Origin: Mycobacterium sp. 1245805.9
Lineage (GTDB): Bacteria > Actinomycetota > Actinomycetes > Mycobacteriales > Mycobacteriaceae
Direction of reading: 5' to 3'
Assembly (NCBI RefSeq): GCF_001672915.1
Contig: NZ_LZKR01000064.1
Coordinates: 48,767 to 112,766 of the forward strand
Length of the DNA stretch: 64,000 bases
Shown here one piece after another: positions 8,879-17,684 of the stretch. The translations under genes and the position numbers were made by a program. The notes below the pieces were generated by a model. The model saw nothing but the letters and a program-made list of their open reading frames with translations. It searched no databases and was not told where the DNA came from. The first letter of the stretch is position 1. Every line of letters starts with the position of its first letter.

Positions 8879-10930
8879 CTACACCGGCGCGTTGGCCGGC
8901 TGGAACGTCCCCGAACCGTCGGCCTCCTCCTCGGCCCGGATGACGTGGACCACGGCATTGATCAGGGCCAGGTGGGTGAACGCCTGCGGGAAGTTGCCCA
9001 GGTGCCGTCCGGTGCGCGGCTCGATCTCCTCGGCGTAGAGGTGCAGCGGGCTGGCGTAGGCCAGCAGCCGCTCGCACAGCCGTTTGGCCCGGCTCACCTC
9101 GCCGATCTCGACCAGCGCCGACACCAGCCAGAACGAGCAGATCGTGAACGTGCCCTCCTCGCCGGACAGCCCGTCGTCGGTCTCCTCGACCCGGTAGCGC
9201 AGCACCAGGCCTTCCTCGGTGAGCTCGTTGGCGATCGCCAGCACGGTGTTGCGCACCCGCGGGTCGTCCGGCGGCAAGAACCGGGTCAGCACCACCAGCA
9301 GCAGCGAGGCGTCCAGCGCGTCGCTGCCGTAGCGCTGGGTGAACACGCCGCGGGAGTCCACCCCGTGCTCGAGGATGTCGTTCTTGATCTCCTCGGCGAT
9401 GGCCCGCCACTGCTGGGCATAGCTCTTCTCGCCCTGCCGCTCGGCGAGCTTGGACCCGCGGTCGAGCGCCACCCAGCACATCACCTTCGACGACGTGAAA
9501 TGCTGCGGCTCCCCGCGCACCTCCCAGATGCCGCGGTCGGGCTCGCGCCAGTGCTTGATGGCTTCTTCCACCTGCTTCTTGAGCACCGGCCACAGGGTCT
9601 CCGGGATTTGCTCCCGCGACTTGGCGTGCAGGTAGAACGAGTCCAGGATCGAGCCCCAGATGTCGTGCTGAACCTGGTCGTAGGCGCCGTTGCCGATCCG
9701 CACCGGCCGGGCGTGGTCGTACCCGGAGAGATGGTGCAGCTCCTCTTCGACCAGGCTGCGCTCGCCGCCGACGCCGTACATCACCTGCAGCGGGTGCCGT
9801 TCGTTGCTGTTGGCGCCGGACACGTCGGCGATGAAGGCGAAGAAGTCGTCGGCCTCGCGGTCGAGTCCCAGTGTGTAGAGGCCCCACAGCGCGAACGTCG
9901 AGTCGCGGACCCAGGCGTAGCGGTAGTCCCAGTTGCGTTCGCCGTGCGGCGTCTCGGGGAGCGACGTGGTGCTGGCGGCCAGCAGCGCGCCCGTCGGCGA
10001 ATACGTCAGGCCCTTCAGCGTCAGCGCGCTGCGCTGCAGGTAGGCGCGCCACGGGTGGTCGGGGAAGTTGCCGATGTTGATCCACTGCCGCCAGCACTCG
10101 GTGGTCTGCCACATCTTGTCGGCGGCCTCTTCGTAGGTCTGCGGCGCCGGGTGCTTGGTCCAGCTGAGGGCGACGAACACGTCGTCGCCCTCCTTCATCC
10201 GGGTGCGCGCCCGCGCTTCCCGGCCCTCCAGCCCGATGCGCAGGTTGGTGGTCAGCCGCAGCGTCGGGTGCGCGTCGGGCTGTTTGCTGGCGCGCGCGAT
10301 GGCCTCGCCGTAGGCGTTGGCGGAGTACTCCCAGGTGACGCCGACGCGGTGGTAGTCGAACGCCGGCTCGCAGCTCATCATCAGCTCGACCGTGCCGCTG
10401 ACGCAGCGCACCGTGCGCAGCAGGATGTGCTCGGCGTCCCAGTCCATCGGGGTGCGGCGATGCGTCCGGGAGCGGCGCTCGATGTCGTGCCACGGGCCCA
10501 TCACCAGCGCGTCACGCACGATCAGCCACCCGGTGTGGGTCTGCCAGGTGGTCTCCATGATGAGGCTGCCCGGAAGGTAGCGGCGCGCCGAGGGCACCGA
10601 GACGCCGTACGGGCCGAGCCGGAAGTGGCCGGCGCTGCGGTCCAGGATCGCGCCGAACACGCTGGGGGAGTCGGGTCGGGGCACGCACAGCCATTCGACC
10701 GACCCGGCGGGCGAGATCAGGCACGTCGTCTCCCAGTCGGACAGGAATGCGTAGTCGGCGATCGGCGGAAACGGGTTGCGCAGCGACGCGCTGGGCGCGA
10801 GCGGCGCGGGCGCGCTGAAGTCGATCGGCGATGCCAGCGCCGTTTCGGGAGGCGCTTGGAACGCTTCCAGGGGTGCCTCCGCGGGAGCGCCGTCGGCCGG
10901 CTGGTCGGCGGGTTGGGCGTGCAGGACCAT
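8879..10930 (-). CDS. GH15 trehalase (Rv2402-type)
   Basis: A glycoside hydrolase family 15 protein of 683 residues. It has the family landmarks WDYRYAWVRDSTFALWGLY, YDHARPVRIGNGAYDQVQHD, GIWEVRGEPQHFTSSKVMCWVA (partial landmarks) and EEGTFTICSFWLVSALV, which carry the (alpha/alpha)6 active-site acids. The mycobacterial orthologue Rv2402 / MSMEG_4535 has been characterised as a trehalase, hydrolysing trehalose to glucose. The N-terminal ~45 residues are Ala/Pro-rich and poorly conserved. I chose ATG 10930 (MVLHAQPADQ); a TTG at 10951 with a weak AGG before it would add 7 residues. It is divergent from the small membrane-protein gene at 11023. Confidence 0.88.
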   Translation of the reverse strand: MVLHAQPADQPADGAPAEAPLEAFQAPPETALASPIDFSAPAPLAPSASLRNPFPPIADYAFLSDWETTCLISPAGSVEWLCVPRPDSPSVFGAILDRSAGHFRLGPYGVSVPSARRYLPGSLIMETTWQTHTGWLIVRDALVMGPWHDIERRSRTHRRTPMDWDAEHILLRTVRCVSGTVELMMSCEPAFDYHRVGVTWEYSANAYGEAIARASKQPDAHPTLRLTTNLRIGLEGREARARTRMKEGDDVFVALSWTKHPAPQTYEEAADKMWQTTECWRQWINIGNFPDHPWRAYLQRSALTLKGLTYSPTGALLAASTTSLPETPHGERNWDYRYAWVRDSTFALWGLYTLGLDREADDFFAFIADVSGANSNERHPLQVMYGVGGERSLVEEELHHLSGYDHARPVRIGNGAYDQVQHDIWGSILDSFYLHAKSREQIPETLWPVLKKQVEEAIKHWREPDRGIWEVRGEPQHFTSSKVMCWVALDRGSKLAERQGEKSYAQQWRAIAEEIKNDILEHGVDSRGVFTQRYGSDALDASLLLVVLTRFLPPDDPRVRNTVLAIANELTEEGLVLRYRVEETDDGLSGEEGTFTICSFWLVSALVEIGEVSRAKRLCERLLAYASPLHLYAEEIEPRTGRHLGNFPQAFTHLALINAVVHVIRAEEEADGSGTFQPANAPV

Positions 10931-11022
10931 GCCGACATCATCGACTGTCAACCTGCCCGGCGTCCAATGTTTCCATTAGGTGTCGGTTGGGTTCGGGTGC
11001 CGCGGCGAATAGGCTGAGCCCG

Positions 11023-11217
11023 GTGACAGGGTTTCTGAATTGGTGGGACGGCAACGAGCTGTGGCTCTCGGGCCTCGCGTTCGTGCTGCAAGCCATGATC
11101 GTGATGCCCGTTGTTTTGGCGGTGGCCTACGCTACGGCGGGCCTGCTGGATCGCCTGCTCGGAAGGGGCATCCGGTTGATGCGCCGTGTTCGGCACGCCG
11201 ATGGGGCGCCCGGGTAA
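11023..11217 (+). CDS. Small membrane protein (Rv2401A-type)
   Basis: A 64-residue protein starting at GTG 11023. It begins TGFLNWWDGNELWLSGLAF, has one long hydrophobic segment (about residues 17-43, LQAMIVMPVVLAVAYATAGLL) and a basic C-terminus (GRGIRLMRRVRHADG). M. tuberculosis has a short membrane protein, Rv2401A, at this position. The function is unknown. A 25-codon ORF follows after 5 bases. Confidence 0.7.
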   Translation: MTGFLNWWDGNELWLSGLAFVLQAMIVMPVVLAVAYATAGLLDRLLGRGIRLMRRVRHADGAPG

Positions 11218-11222
11218 CGCGC

Positions 11223-11300
11223 ATGCCTCGGTCGCACGTGACGTTGATTCTGGTCACGCTCGTGGTGCTGGTGATCGTCACATGGCTAGCGACGCACTGA
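11223..11300 (+). CDS. Putative 25-residue single-span membrane peptide
   Basis: ATG 11223 opens a 25-codon frame: a short polar start (MPRSHV) and then an almost wholly hydrophobic segment (LILVTLVVLVIVTWLA), ending in TH. It starts 5 bases after the stop of the 64-residue membrane protein, so translational coupling is plausible. Small one-span peptides often modulate a neighbouring membrane protein. Nothing but the sequence supports it as a gene; conservation in related species is needed to accept it. Confidence 0.4.
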   Translation: MPRSHVTLILVTLVVLVIVTWLATH

Positions 11301-11340
11301 CGCTCATTGGGTGCGCGGTGGCGGCCCCGCGAATTCCTGT

Positions 11341-11346
11341 TAGGCT
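11341..11346 (+). promoter_or_regulatory. -10 element of the subI-cysTWA operon (leaderless transcript)
   Basis: TAGGCT, a good mycobacterial SigA -10 hexamer, ends 7 bases before ATG 11354. This is the distance expected when transcription starts on the first base of the start codon, so the cysteine-containing leader ORF is probably translated from a leaderless mRNA. Confidence 0.6.
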
Positions 11347-11353
11347 TCGCGAC

Positions 11354-11410
11354 ATGCACACGGCAACCGGCGTTATGGAATGCGCTGTCCTTGTGCACTG
11401 TTGTCGCTGA
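11354..11410 (+). CDS. Cysteine-containing leader peptide of the sulfate importer operon (cis-acting attenuator)
   Basis: An 18-codon ORF, MHTATGVMECAVLVHCCR, with Cys at positions 10, 16 and 17, the last two next to the stop. It has no ribosome binding site but a -10 hexamer 7 bases upstream, so it should be read from the 5' end of the mRNA. It lies 117 bases before subI. Leaderless polycysteine short ORFs upstream of sulfur genes are known in mycobacteria as cysteine-responsive attenuators: ribosomes pausing at Cys codons under cysteine shortage change access to the downstream ribosome binding site. Function here is inferred from that precedent. Confidence 0.75.
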   Translation: MHTATGVMECAVLVHCCR

Positions 11411-11481
11411 CTCCCATACCCGTGCGCGGTTTGGTCAGGAGTCGTCGACTCGCCTGAAGTCTTATCGCCTTTCCGCTGCAA

Positions 11482-11500
11482 CGGGATCCAGACCATCCCG
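11482..11500 (+). promoter_or_regulatory. Hairpin between cysteine leader and subI
   Basis: CGGGAT (11482-11487) and ATCCCG (11495-11500) form a 6-base stem with a 7-base loop, about 15 bases before the GAAAGG ribosome binding site of subI. There is no U-tract, so translational rather than transcriptional attenuation would be expected. A longer-range pairing with the leader ORF is possible but was not computed. Confidence 0.4.
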
Positions 11501-11527
11501 CTCGAAACAGCAAATGAAAGGCCACCA

Positions 11528-12574
11528 ATGCCCACCGACATCGGCAGTGCAAGACGCTGGCGGACTGCTGGAGGCATCGCCATACTCGCGCTGATCGTCG
11601 GCGTCGTCGCCGCGTGTCAGGGCGGCCCTAGCGACGTGGTGGGCGGGAGCGGTCCCAGCAACGCGCGCACGAGTCTCACCCTGGTCGCCTATTCCGCCCC
11701 GGAACCCGGCTGGAGCAAGGTGATCCCCGCCTTCAACGCCTCCGACGAGGGCAAGGGCATCCAGGTGATCACCTCCTACGGCGCCTCCGGCGACCAGTCC
11801 CGCGGCGTCGCCGAGGGTAAGCCGGCCGATCTCGTCAACTTCTCGGTCGAACCCGACGTCACCCGGTTGGTCAAGGCGGGCAAGGTCTCCAAGGACTGGA
11901 ACACCGACGCCACCAAGGGAATCCCGTTCGGGTCGGTCGTCACGTTGGTGGTGCGCAAGGGAAATCCGAAGAACATCAAGGACTGGGATGACCTGCTGCG
12001 GACCGGCATTGAGGTCATCACGCCCAGCCCGCTGAGTTCGGGATCGGCCAAGTGGAATCTGCTTGCCCCGTATGCCGTCAAGAGCGAAGGCGGCGCCAAC
12101 GGTCAGGCCGGCATCGACTTCATCCACAAATTGGTGAGCGAACACGTCAAGCTGCGCCCCGGCTCGGGACGGGAGGCCACCGACGTCTTCGTCCAGGGCA
12201 GCGGTGACGTCTTGATCAGCTACGAGAACGAGGCCATCGCGACCGAACGCGCGGGCAAGCCGGTCGAGCACGTCAACCCGCCGCAGACGTTCAAGATCGA
12301 GAACCCGTTGGCGGTGGTGACCACCAGCCCGCACCTGGATGCCGCCGTGGCTTTCAAGAACTTTCAGTACACCGCTGCGGCGCAGAAGGTGTGGGCGCAG
12401 GCCGGCTTCCGGCCGGTCGACCCCGCCGTCGCCGCGGATTTCCGCAACCAGTTCCCCGTGCCGGCGAAGCTGTGGACGATCGCCCAACTCGGCGGCTGGG
12501 GCACGGTGGACCCGCAGCTGTTCGACAAGAACACGGGCAGCATCACCAAGATCTACACGAAGGCGACGGGATGA
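11528..12574 (+). CDS. subI: Sulfate-binding lipoprotein of the sulfate ABC importer
   Basis: A 348-residue periplasmic-type sulfate/thiosulfate binding protein. The signal peptide ends near VVAACQGG, which serves as a lipobox-like site (Cys near 30). Landmarks of the family are LTLVAYSAPEPGWSKVIPAF, TSYGASGDQSR, VNFSVEPDVTRLV, PSPLSSGSAKWNLL and DVLISYENEAI. It captures sulfate and hands it to CysT/CysW. The start at ATG 11528 follows GAAAGG by 6 bases. The stop overlaps the cysT start (ATGA). The operon is preceded by a cysteine leader ORF. Confidence 0.96.
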   Translation: MPTDIGSARRWRTAGGIAILALIVGVVAACQGGPSDVVGGSGPSNARTSLTLVAYSAPEPGWSKVIPAFNASDEGKGIQVITSYGASGDQSRGVAEGKPADLVNFSVEPDVTRLVKAGKVSKDWNTDATKGIPFGSVVTLVVRKGNPKNIKDWDDLLRTGIEVITPSPLSSGSAKWNLLAPYAVKSEGGANGQAGIDFIHKLVSEHVKLRPGSGREATDVFVQGSGDVLISYENEAIATERAGKPVEHVNPPQTFKIENPLAVVTTSPHLDAAVAFKNFQYTAAAQKVWAQAGFRPVDPAVAADFRNQFPVPAKLWTIAQLGGWGTVDPQLFDKNTGSITKIYTKATG

Positions 12575-13419
12575 CGGCCATCGTCACGCCCGTCCCGCAC
12601 GAGGTCCGAGCCACCCGGCGCCCTCGCGGATCGGGCACCACGTCGTTACGGGTCGGCGTCGCGACGCTGTGGCTGTCGGTGATCGTGCTGCTGCCGCTGG
12701 CCGCCATCGCGTGGCAGGCCGCCGGCGGCGGCTGGCACGCCTTCTGGCTCGCCGTCACGTCGAACGCCGCGCTGGAGTCGTTCCGCGTGACGCTCACCAT
12801 CTCCGCCGGGGTGACGGCGGTCAACCTGGTGTTCGGGCTGGTGATCGCCTGGATGCTGGTGCGCGACGACTTCTTCGGCAAACGACTGGTCGACGCCATC
12901 ATCGACCTGCCGTTCGCGCTGCCGACCATCGTCGCCAGCCTGGTGATGCTGGCTCTGTACGGGAACAACAGCCCGGTGGGGCTGCACCTGCAGCACACCG
13001 CTTGGGGTGTGGCGGTGGCGCTGGCCTTCGTCACCCTGCCGTTCGTGGTGCGGGCCGTTCAGCCGGTGCTGCTGGAGATCGACCGGGAGGCCGAGGAGGC
13101 GGCGGCCTCGCTGGGCGCGAATGGCCCGAAGATCTTCACCTCGGTCGTGTTGCCGTCGCTGACCCCGGCCCTGTTATCCGGTGCGGGCCTGGCGTTCTCG
13201 CGAGCGATCGGCGAATTCGGGTCGGTGGTGTTGATCGGCGGCGCGGTGCCGGGCAAGACCGAAGTGTCCTCCCAGTGGATTCGGACGCTGATCGAGAACG
13301 ACGACCGCACCGGAGCCGCCGCGATATCCATCGTGCTGCTTGCGATTTCGTTTACCGTGCTGTTCATCCTGCGCATCGTGGGCGGGCGCGCGGCCAAACG
13401 CGAGGAGTTGGCGAGATGA
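12571..13419 (+). CDS. cysT: Sulfate ABC transporter permease CysT
   Basis: A 282-residue membrane permease with about six spanning segments. The MetI-like coupling motif EEAAASLGANGPKIFTSVVLPSL (landmark EEAAASLGA) faces the ATPase. The segment AFSRAIGEFGSVVLIGG is typical of CysT/CysW. It forms the channel together with CysW. It begins at ATG 12571, overlapping the subI stop by 4 bases, and ends overlapping cysW by 4 bases. Confidence 0.96.
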   Translation: MTAIVTPVPHEVRATRRPRGSGTTSLRVGVATLWLSVIVLLPLAAIAWQAAGGGWHAFWLAVTSNAALESFRVTLTISAGVTAVNLVFGLVIAWMLVRDDFFGKRLVDAIIDLPFALPTIVASLVMLALYGNNSPVGLHLQHTAWGVAVALAFVTLPFVVRAVQPVLLEIDREAEEAAASLGANGPKIFTSVVLPSLTPALLSGAGLAFSRAIGEFGSVVLIGGAVPGKTEVSSQWIRTLIENDDRTGAAAISIVLLAISFTVLFILRIVGGRAAKREELAR

Positions 13420-14231
13420 CCGCGTCCTCGACGAGGTCTCGCTACCTCATCCGATTCGTCGGGCTGGCATACATCTTCGTGTTGCTCGTCGTTCCGGTAT
13501 CGCTGATCCTGTGGCGGACCTTCCGCCCCGGGATCGGCCAGTTCTTCGACTGGGTGAGCACACCAGCCGCGGTATCGGCGCTGAATTTGACGCTGCTGGT
13601 GGTGGCGATCGTGGTGCCGCTCAACGTCGTCTTCGGCATTCCGACCGCGTTGGTGCTGGCGCGCAACCGGTTTCGGGGGAAGGGCGTGCTGCAGGCGGTC
13701 ATCGACCTGCCGTTCGCGGTCTCGCCCGTCATCGTGGGCGTGGCCTTGATCCTGCTGTGGGGCGCGGGCGGCGCCTTCGGGTTCGTCGAAAACAACCTCG
13801 GCCTGAAGATCATTTTCGGGCTGCCGGGGATCGTCCTGGCCAGTATCTTCGTCACGCTGCCGTTCGTGGTGCGCGAAGTGGAGCCGTTGCTGCACGAGTT
13901 GGGCACCGATCAGGAGGAGGCGGCCGCCACCCTGGGTTCGAGTTGGTGGCAGACGTTTTGGCGGATCACGTTGCCGTCCATCCGGTGGGGTTTGACCTAC
14001 GGCGTCGTGCTGACCGTCGCGCGCACGCTCGGCGAGTTCGGCGCGGTGATCATCGTGTCGTCCAACCTGCCGGGCAAGTCGCAAACGCTGACATTGCTTG
14101 TGGCGGACCGGTACAACCGCGGGGCCGAGTACGGCGCCTACGCGCTCTCGACGCTGCTGATGGGTGTGGCCGTGCTGGTGCTGATCTTCCAGCTGGTTCT
14201 CGACGTTCGCCGGGCACGAGCGACCAAATAA
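13416..14231 (+). CDS. cysW: Sulfate ABC transporter permease CysW
   Basis: A 271-residue permease, partner of CysT. Six or so hydrophobic segments, coupling motif EEAAATLGSSWWQTFW, and the family segment ARTLGEFGAVIIVSSNLPGK. ATG 13416 overlaps the cysT stop (ATGA), so the pair is translationally coupled. Confidence 0.96.
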   Translation: MTASSTRSRYLIRFVGLAYIFVLLVVPVSLILWRTFRPGIGQFFDWVSTPAAVSALNLTLLVVAIVVPLNVVFGIPTALVLARNRFRGKGVLQAVIDLPFAVSPVIVGVALILLWGAGGAFGFVENNLGLKIIFGLPGIVLASIFVTLPFVVREVEPLLHELGTDQEEAAATLGSSWWQTFWRITLPSIRWGLTYGVVLTVARTLGEFGAVIIVSSNLPGKSQTLTLLVADRYNRGAEYGAYALSTLLMGVAVLVLIFQLVLDVRRARATK

Positions 14232-14252
14232 GCCGGACAAGGAGACTGGCAG

Positions 14253-15344
14253 ATGACCGACAATCCGACCGAGCCCCGCGACCACGCGATCACGGTGCGT
14301 GACGCCTACAAGCGCTATGGGGATTTCGTGGCGTTGGATCACGTGGACTTCGTGGTGCCGAAGGGGTCGTTGACGGCCTTGTTGGGTCCCAGTGGCTCGG
14401 GCAAGTCGACGCTGTTGCGGGCCATTGCGGGGCTGGATCAGCCCGACAGTGGGACGGTGACGATCGATGGCCGGGATGTCACGCGGGTGCCGCCGCAGCG
14501 GCGCGGCATCGGGTTTGTGTTTCAGCATTATGCGGCGTTCAAGCACATGACGGTGCGCGACAACGTGGCCTATGGGCTCAAGATCCGCAAGCGGCCCAAG
14601 GCCGAGATCAAAGAGAAGGTCGACAACCTCCTGGAGGTGGTGGGGCTGAGCGGTTTTCAGACCCGCTATCCCAATCAGCTGTCCGGGGGTCAGCGCCAGC
14701 GCATGGCGTTGGCCCGCGCGCTGGCGGTGGATCCGCAGGTGTTGTTGCTCGACGAGCCGTTCGGGGCGCTGGACGCCAAGGTGCGTGAGGACTTGCGGGC
14801 GTGGTTGCGCCGCCTGCATGACGAGGTGCACGTCACGACGGTGCTGGTCACCCACGATCAGCAGGAGGCGCTGGATGTGGCCGATCGGATCGCGGTGCTC
14901 AACAAGGGCCGCATCGAGCAGGTCGGCTCGCCCACCGACGTCTATGACTCCCCGGCGAGTTCGTTCGTCATGTCCTTCCTGGGCGCGGTGTCCGAGCTGA
15001 ACGGCGCGCTGGTGCGCCCGCACGACATCCGGGTGGGCCGCAAGCCCGACATGGCGGTGGCCACCGCCGACGCCACGGCCGAATCCATCGGGGTGGTGCG
15101 CGCGACCGTCGACCGCGTGGTGGCGCTGGGCTTCGAGGTGCGCGTGGAACTGACCAGCGCGGCGACCGGGGGCCCCTTCACCGCGCAGATCACCCGCGGT
15201 GACGCCGAGGCCCTGGCGCTGCGCGACGGCGACACCGTCTACGTCCGCGCCACCCGCGTGCCACCCCTCCCGAGCGACGTCGTGGTTCCCCGTGGCGGTG
15301 TCGGCGACGCGGACGAGGACCAGAGCACGCTGACGTCGGCCTGA
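14253..15344 (+). CDS. cysA: Sulfate ABC transporter ATPase CysA
   Basis: A 363-residue ATPase that powers sulfate import. Walker [10 protein letters not shown] (near 45-53), Q-loop FVFQHYAAF, signature [15 protein letters not shown], Walker B VLLLDEP and switch His in VTHDQQEA. The C-terminal ~110 residues form the TOBE-type regulatory domain found in CysA. AAGGAG (14239-14244) precedes ATG 14253. It is the last gene of the subI-cysT-cysW-cysA operon and converges on ggtB. Confidence 0.97.
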   Translation: MTDNPTEPRDHAITVRDAYKRYGDFVALDHVDFVVPKGSLTALLGPSGSGKSTLLRAIAGLDQPDSGTVTIDGRDVTRVPPQRRGIGFVFQHYAAFKHMTVRDNVAYGLKIRKRPKAEIKEKVDNLLEVVGLSGFQTRYPNQLSGGQRQRMALARALAVDPQVLLLDEPFGALDAKVREDLRAWLRRLHDEVHVTTVLVTHDQQEALDVADRIAVLNKGRIEQVGSPTDVYDSPASSFVMSFLGAVSELNGALVRPHDIRVGRKPDMAVATADATAESIGVVRATVDRVVALGFEVRVELTSAATGGPFTAQITRGDAEALALRDGDTVYVRATRVPPLPSDVVVPRGGVGDADEDQSTLTSA

Positions 15345-15361
15345 GTCACGGCGAGCCGGCG

Positions 15362-17308
15362 TTATCCGTTGTCGCCCATGACCGCACCCTCGCGGCGCGG
15401 GTCGGCGCCCCCGGTCCATTGCCCGGTGCTGCGGGTGATCGCCGAAAGCCCGCTGGACTGGTCGGCCAGGTTGACCTGATGTCCCAGCGCGCGCAAACCT
15501 GCCACCAGCGGGTCGTGGTCGCCGTTGTCGGAGGAGTTGATTTCGGGATCCTCGCCGCCGACGTTGGTCTGCGGTGAGTTCTGCGCACCGAAGTCGACCA
15601 GCGACACCGCCTGCTGCGGGTTTAGGCCCCAATCAAGCATCGCCACAAGCGTTTTCACGACGAACTGGATGATCATCGAACCGCCCGGCGACCCCACCAC
15701 CGCGTACAGCGCGCCGCGCCCCGCCGGCGCGGCATCGAACACCAGCGTCGGCGCCATCGAGCTTCGCGGCCGCTTGCCGGGCTGCACGCGGTTGGCCACC
15801 GGCGAACCGTCGGCCGCGCGGGGGTCGGCGGCGAAATCGGTGAGCTGGTTGTTCAGGATGAACCCGCCGACCATGTGGAACGAACCGAACGCCGACTCGA
15901 CGGTCGTCGTGAACGCGGCCGCGTTGCCGTAGGAGTCGATGACGCTGACGTGGCTGGTGCCGTGCTCCGTCCCCGGCGGTGCGGCGCCGGTGGGCCGGCC
16001 GAAATCGCCGGGCCGGGCGCTCCCCATGCTGCGCTGCGGTGAAATCAGCACGGCGCGTCCGGCCAGATAGCCGGGGTCGATCAGCGTGCTGAGCGCGCCG
16101 CCGGGCATCCCGACGAAATCGGGATCCGCGACGTATTCGTCACGGTCGGCGTAGGCCAGTCGCTCGGCTTCGGAGACCAGGTGGACACCCATCACGCTGG
16201 GACGACCGCCGTTGAGGTCGACGTTGGCGGGCGGGTAGTCGCCCATCGGGAAATGCTCGAGGATTCCCAGCGTGGCGGCCACCGCGACGCCGCCCGACGA
16301 CGGCGCGGGCATGCCGCAGATCTGCCGGCCGCGATACGTCATGCACAGCGGGTCGCGCCTCTTGGCGACGTAGCCCGCCAGGTCCTCGTCGGTCAGCAGG
16401 CTCGGCGTGCGACCCGCCAAGGTGTCGCGCGCCGCCGCGACGATGTCGTGGGCGATGTCGCCGGTATAGAAGGCGTTGGCGCCCGCGGAGGCGATGGCGG
16501 ACGAGGTTTTTGCGTATGCCGGGTTCGTCAGCCGCGTGCCCGCCGCCTTCGGGCTGCCGTCCGGGTTGAGGAAGTATCCGCGCGCCTGCGGGTCGACGCG
16601 CAGCGCTGCCGCCGAGTCCGAGATGGCGGCGGCCATCCGGGGGCTGACGTCGAATCCGTTGTCCGCCAATGCCGCCGCGGGGGCGAAGAGATCACGCCAG
16701 GGTAGGTGGCCGTGGTCGTTGTGCACGAGCTCGAGCATCCGCGGAATGCCCGGAACCCCGATCGAGCGCCCGGAGGCCCGCGCGTCGGGGATGGGCGCCG
16801 CGTGATCGGCGTCGCTGACCCAGCGCAGGTAGTTCTCGCCCGCCGCCGCGGGCGCGACCTCGCGGCCGTCGTAGGCCTGGACGGAACCGGTGCGGGCGTC
16901 GTAATACAGCGCGAACCCGCCGCCGCCGAGCCCCGACGACTGCGGTTCGACCAAACCCAGGACCGCCTGGGCGGCCACCATCGCGTCGGCGGCCGGGCCG
17001 CCGTCGCGCAGCACCCGGCATGCCGCCTGGGTGGACAGCGGGTTCGCGGTGGCCACGGCGTAGTGAGCCGTCCGCACGACGGTCATGTCGCTGCGGTAGC
17101 CGGTCGCGTTCTCGGGGTTCACCGCGGTGCCCGCCGAAGCCGAAGGCGCCGAAGGCTTTTGCGGAACCGGGGTGCCGTTGGGCACGATCTCGCACGGACC
17201 CGGCGCGGTGGGCGTGGCCGCGTGCCTGCCGCCGCCACACCCGGCCAGCCCCAGCACCAGCACGGCCAGCAGGGCTGCGATCGAGCGGGTGTTCAAGGCA
17301 CGAAGCAT
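15362..17308 (-). CDS. ggtB: Gamma-glutamyltranspeptidase lipoprotein (GgtB-type)
   Basis: A 648-residue Ntn-hydrolase of the gamma-glutamyltranspeptidase family, which cleaves gamma-glutamyl bonds such as that of glutathione. The signal peptide ends in lipobox LGLAGC. The autoprocessing/catalytic Thr is in GTEHGTSHVSVID, which divides large and small subunits, and the small-subunit glycine motif VVGSPGGSMI is present. The GTG/ATG frame is open upstream, but ATG 17308 (MLRALNTRS) starts directly at the signal peptide. In M. tuberculosis ggtB (Rv2394) is also beside the sulfur genes, consistent with recovery of cysteine-containing peptides. Confidence 0.93.
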   Translation of the reverse strand: MLRALNTRSIAALLAVLVLGLAGCGGGRHAATPTAPGPCEIVPNGTPVPQKPSAPSASAGTAVNPENATGYRSDMTVVRTAHYAVATANPLSTQAACRVLRDGGPAADAMVAAQAVLGLVEPQSSGLGGGGFALYYDARTGSVQAYDGREVAPAAAGENYLRWVSDADHAAPIPDARASGRSIGVPGIPRMLELVHNDHGHLPWRDLFAPAAALADNGFDVSPRMAAAISDSAAALRVDPQARGYFLNPDGSPKAAGTRLTNPAYAKTSSAIASAGANAFYTGDIAHDIVAAARDTLAGRTPSLLTDEDLAGYVAKRRDPLCMTYRGRQICGMPAPSSGGVAVAATLGILEHFPMGDYPPANVDLNGGRPSVMGVHLVSEAERLAYADRDEYVADPDFVGMPGGALSTLIDPGYLAGRAVLISPQRSMGSARPGDFGRPTGAAPPGTEHGTSHVSVIDSYGNAAAFTTTVESAFGSFHMVGGFILNNQLTDFAADPRAADGSPVANRVQPGKRPRSSMAPTLVFDAAPAGRGALYAVVGSPGGSMIIQFVVKTLVAMLDWGLNPQQAVSLVDFGAQNSPQTNVGGEDPEINSSDNGDHDPLVAGLRALGHQVNLADQSSGLSAITRSTGQWTGGADPRREGAVMGDNG

Positions 17309-17507
17309 ACGGGAACCGGGCGGGCGGCTTAAGCCCATTTTCCGGGACTCCGGCCTGCCAGCAAAATCCGTTTGGCTGTGCGGCCCGGCCGCCGGGTGTA
17401 GCGTCATCGATGTCCGTCCGATTCGGCGGGACGTGGGCGTCCGGGATCGAGTGAATGGGTCTGTCCAGGCCGTTCGGGGCCGGGGCTCGCAATGCGAGGA
17501 GGTCGTC

Positions 17508-17672
17508 GTGGTCCCTGACGACACGCACCGCAGGTTGCTGGAGCGCGAAAAGCATGAGCGGATGGAGCAAATCGAAGCGATACTCCGCCGGCTTAACCCA
17601 GAGCTGACCGACGACCAACTTGAAGACCTGATGAGGCAGCTTCGCGAGCGGTCCGGTTTGGCCGACGTTTAG
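17508..17672 (+). CDS. Small helical protein of unknown function
   Basis: A 54-residue protein, MVPDDTHRRLLEREKHERM..., rich in Glu, Arg and Leu with heptad-like spacing (LLEREKHERMEQIEAIL, then LTDDQLEDLMRQL), so it is probably a helical hairpin or coiled coil. AGGAGG (17497-17502) lies 5 bases before the GTG at 17508, a strong ribosome binding site. It is divergent from ggtB and convergent with che1. No enzymatic motif is visible and I do not recognise the family. Confidence 0.65.
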   Translation: MVPDDTHRRLLEREKHERMEQIEAILRRLNPELTDDQLEDLMRQLRERSGLADV

Positions 17673-17684
17673 GTTCCCTGCGGC

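Noticed and set aside
13059..15632. 857-codon open frame antisense to cysT/cysW/cysA
   Set aside because: Composition is that of a shadow frame and it crosses three real, overlapping genes.
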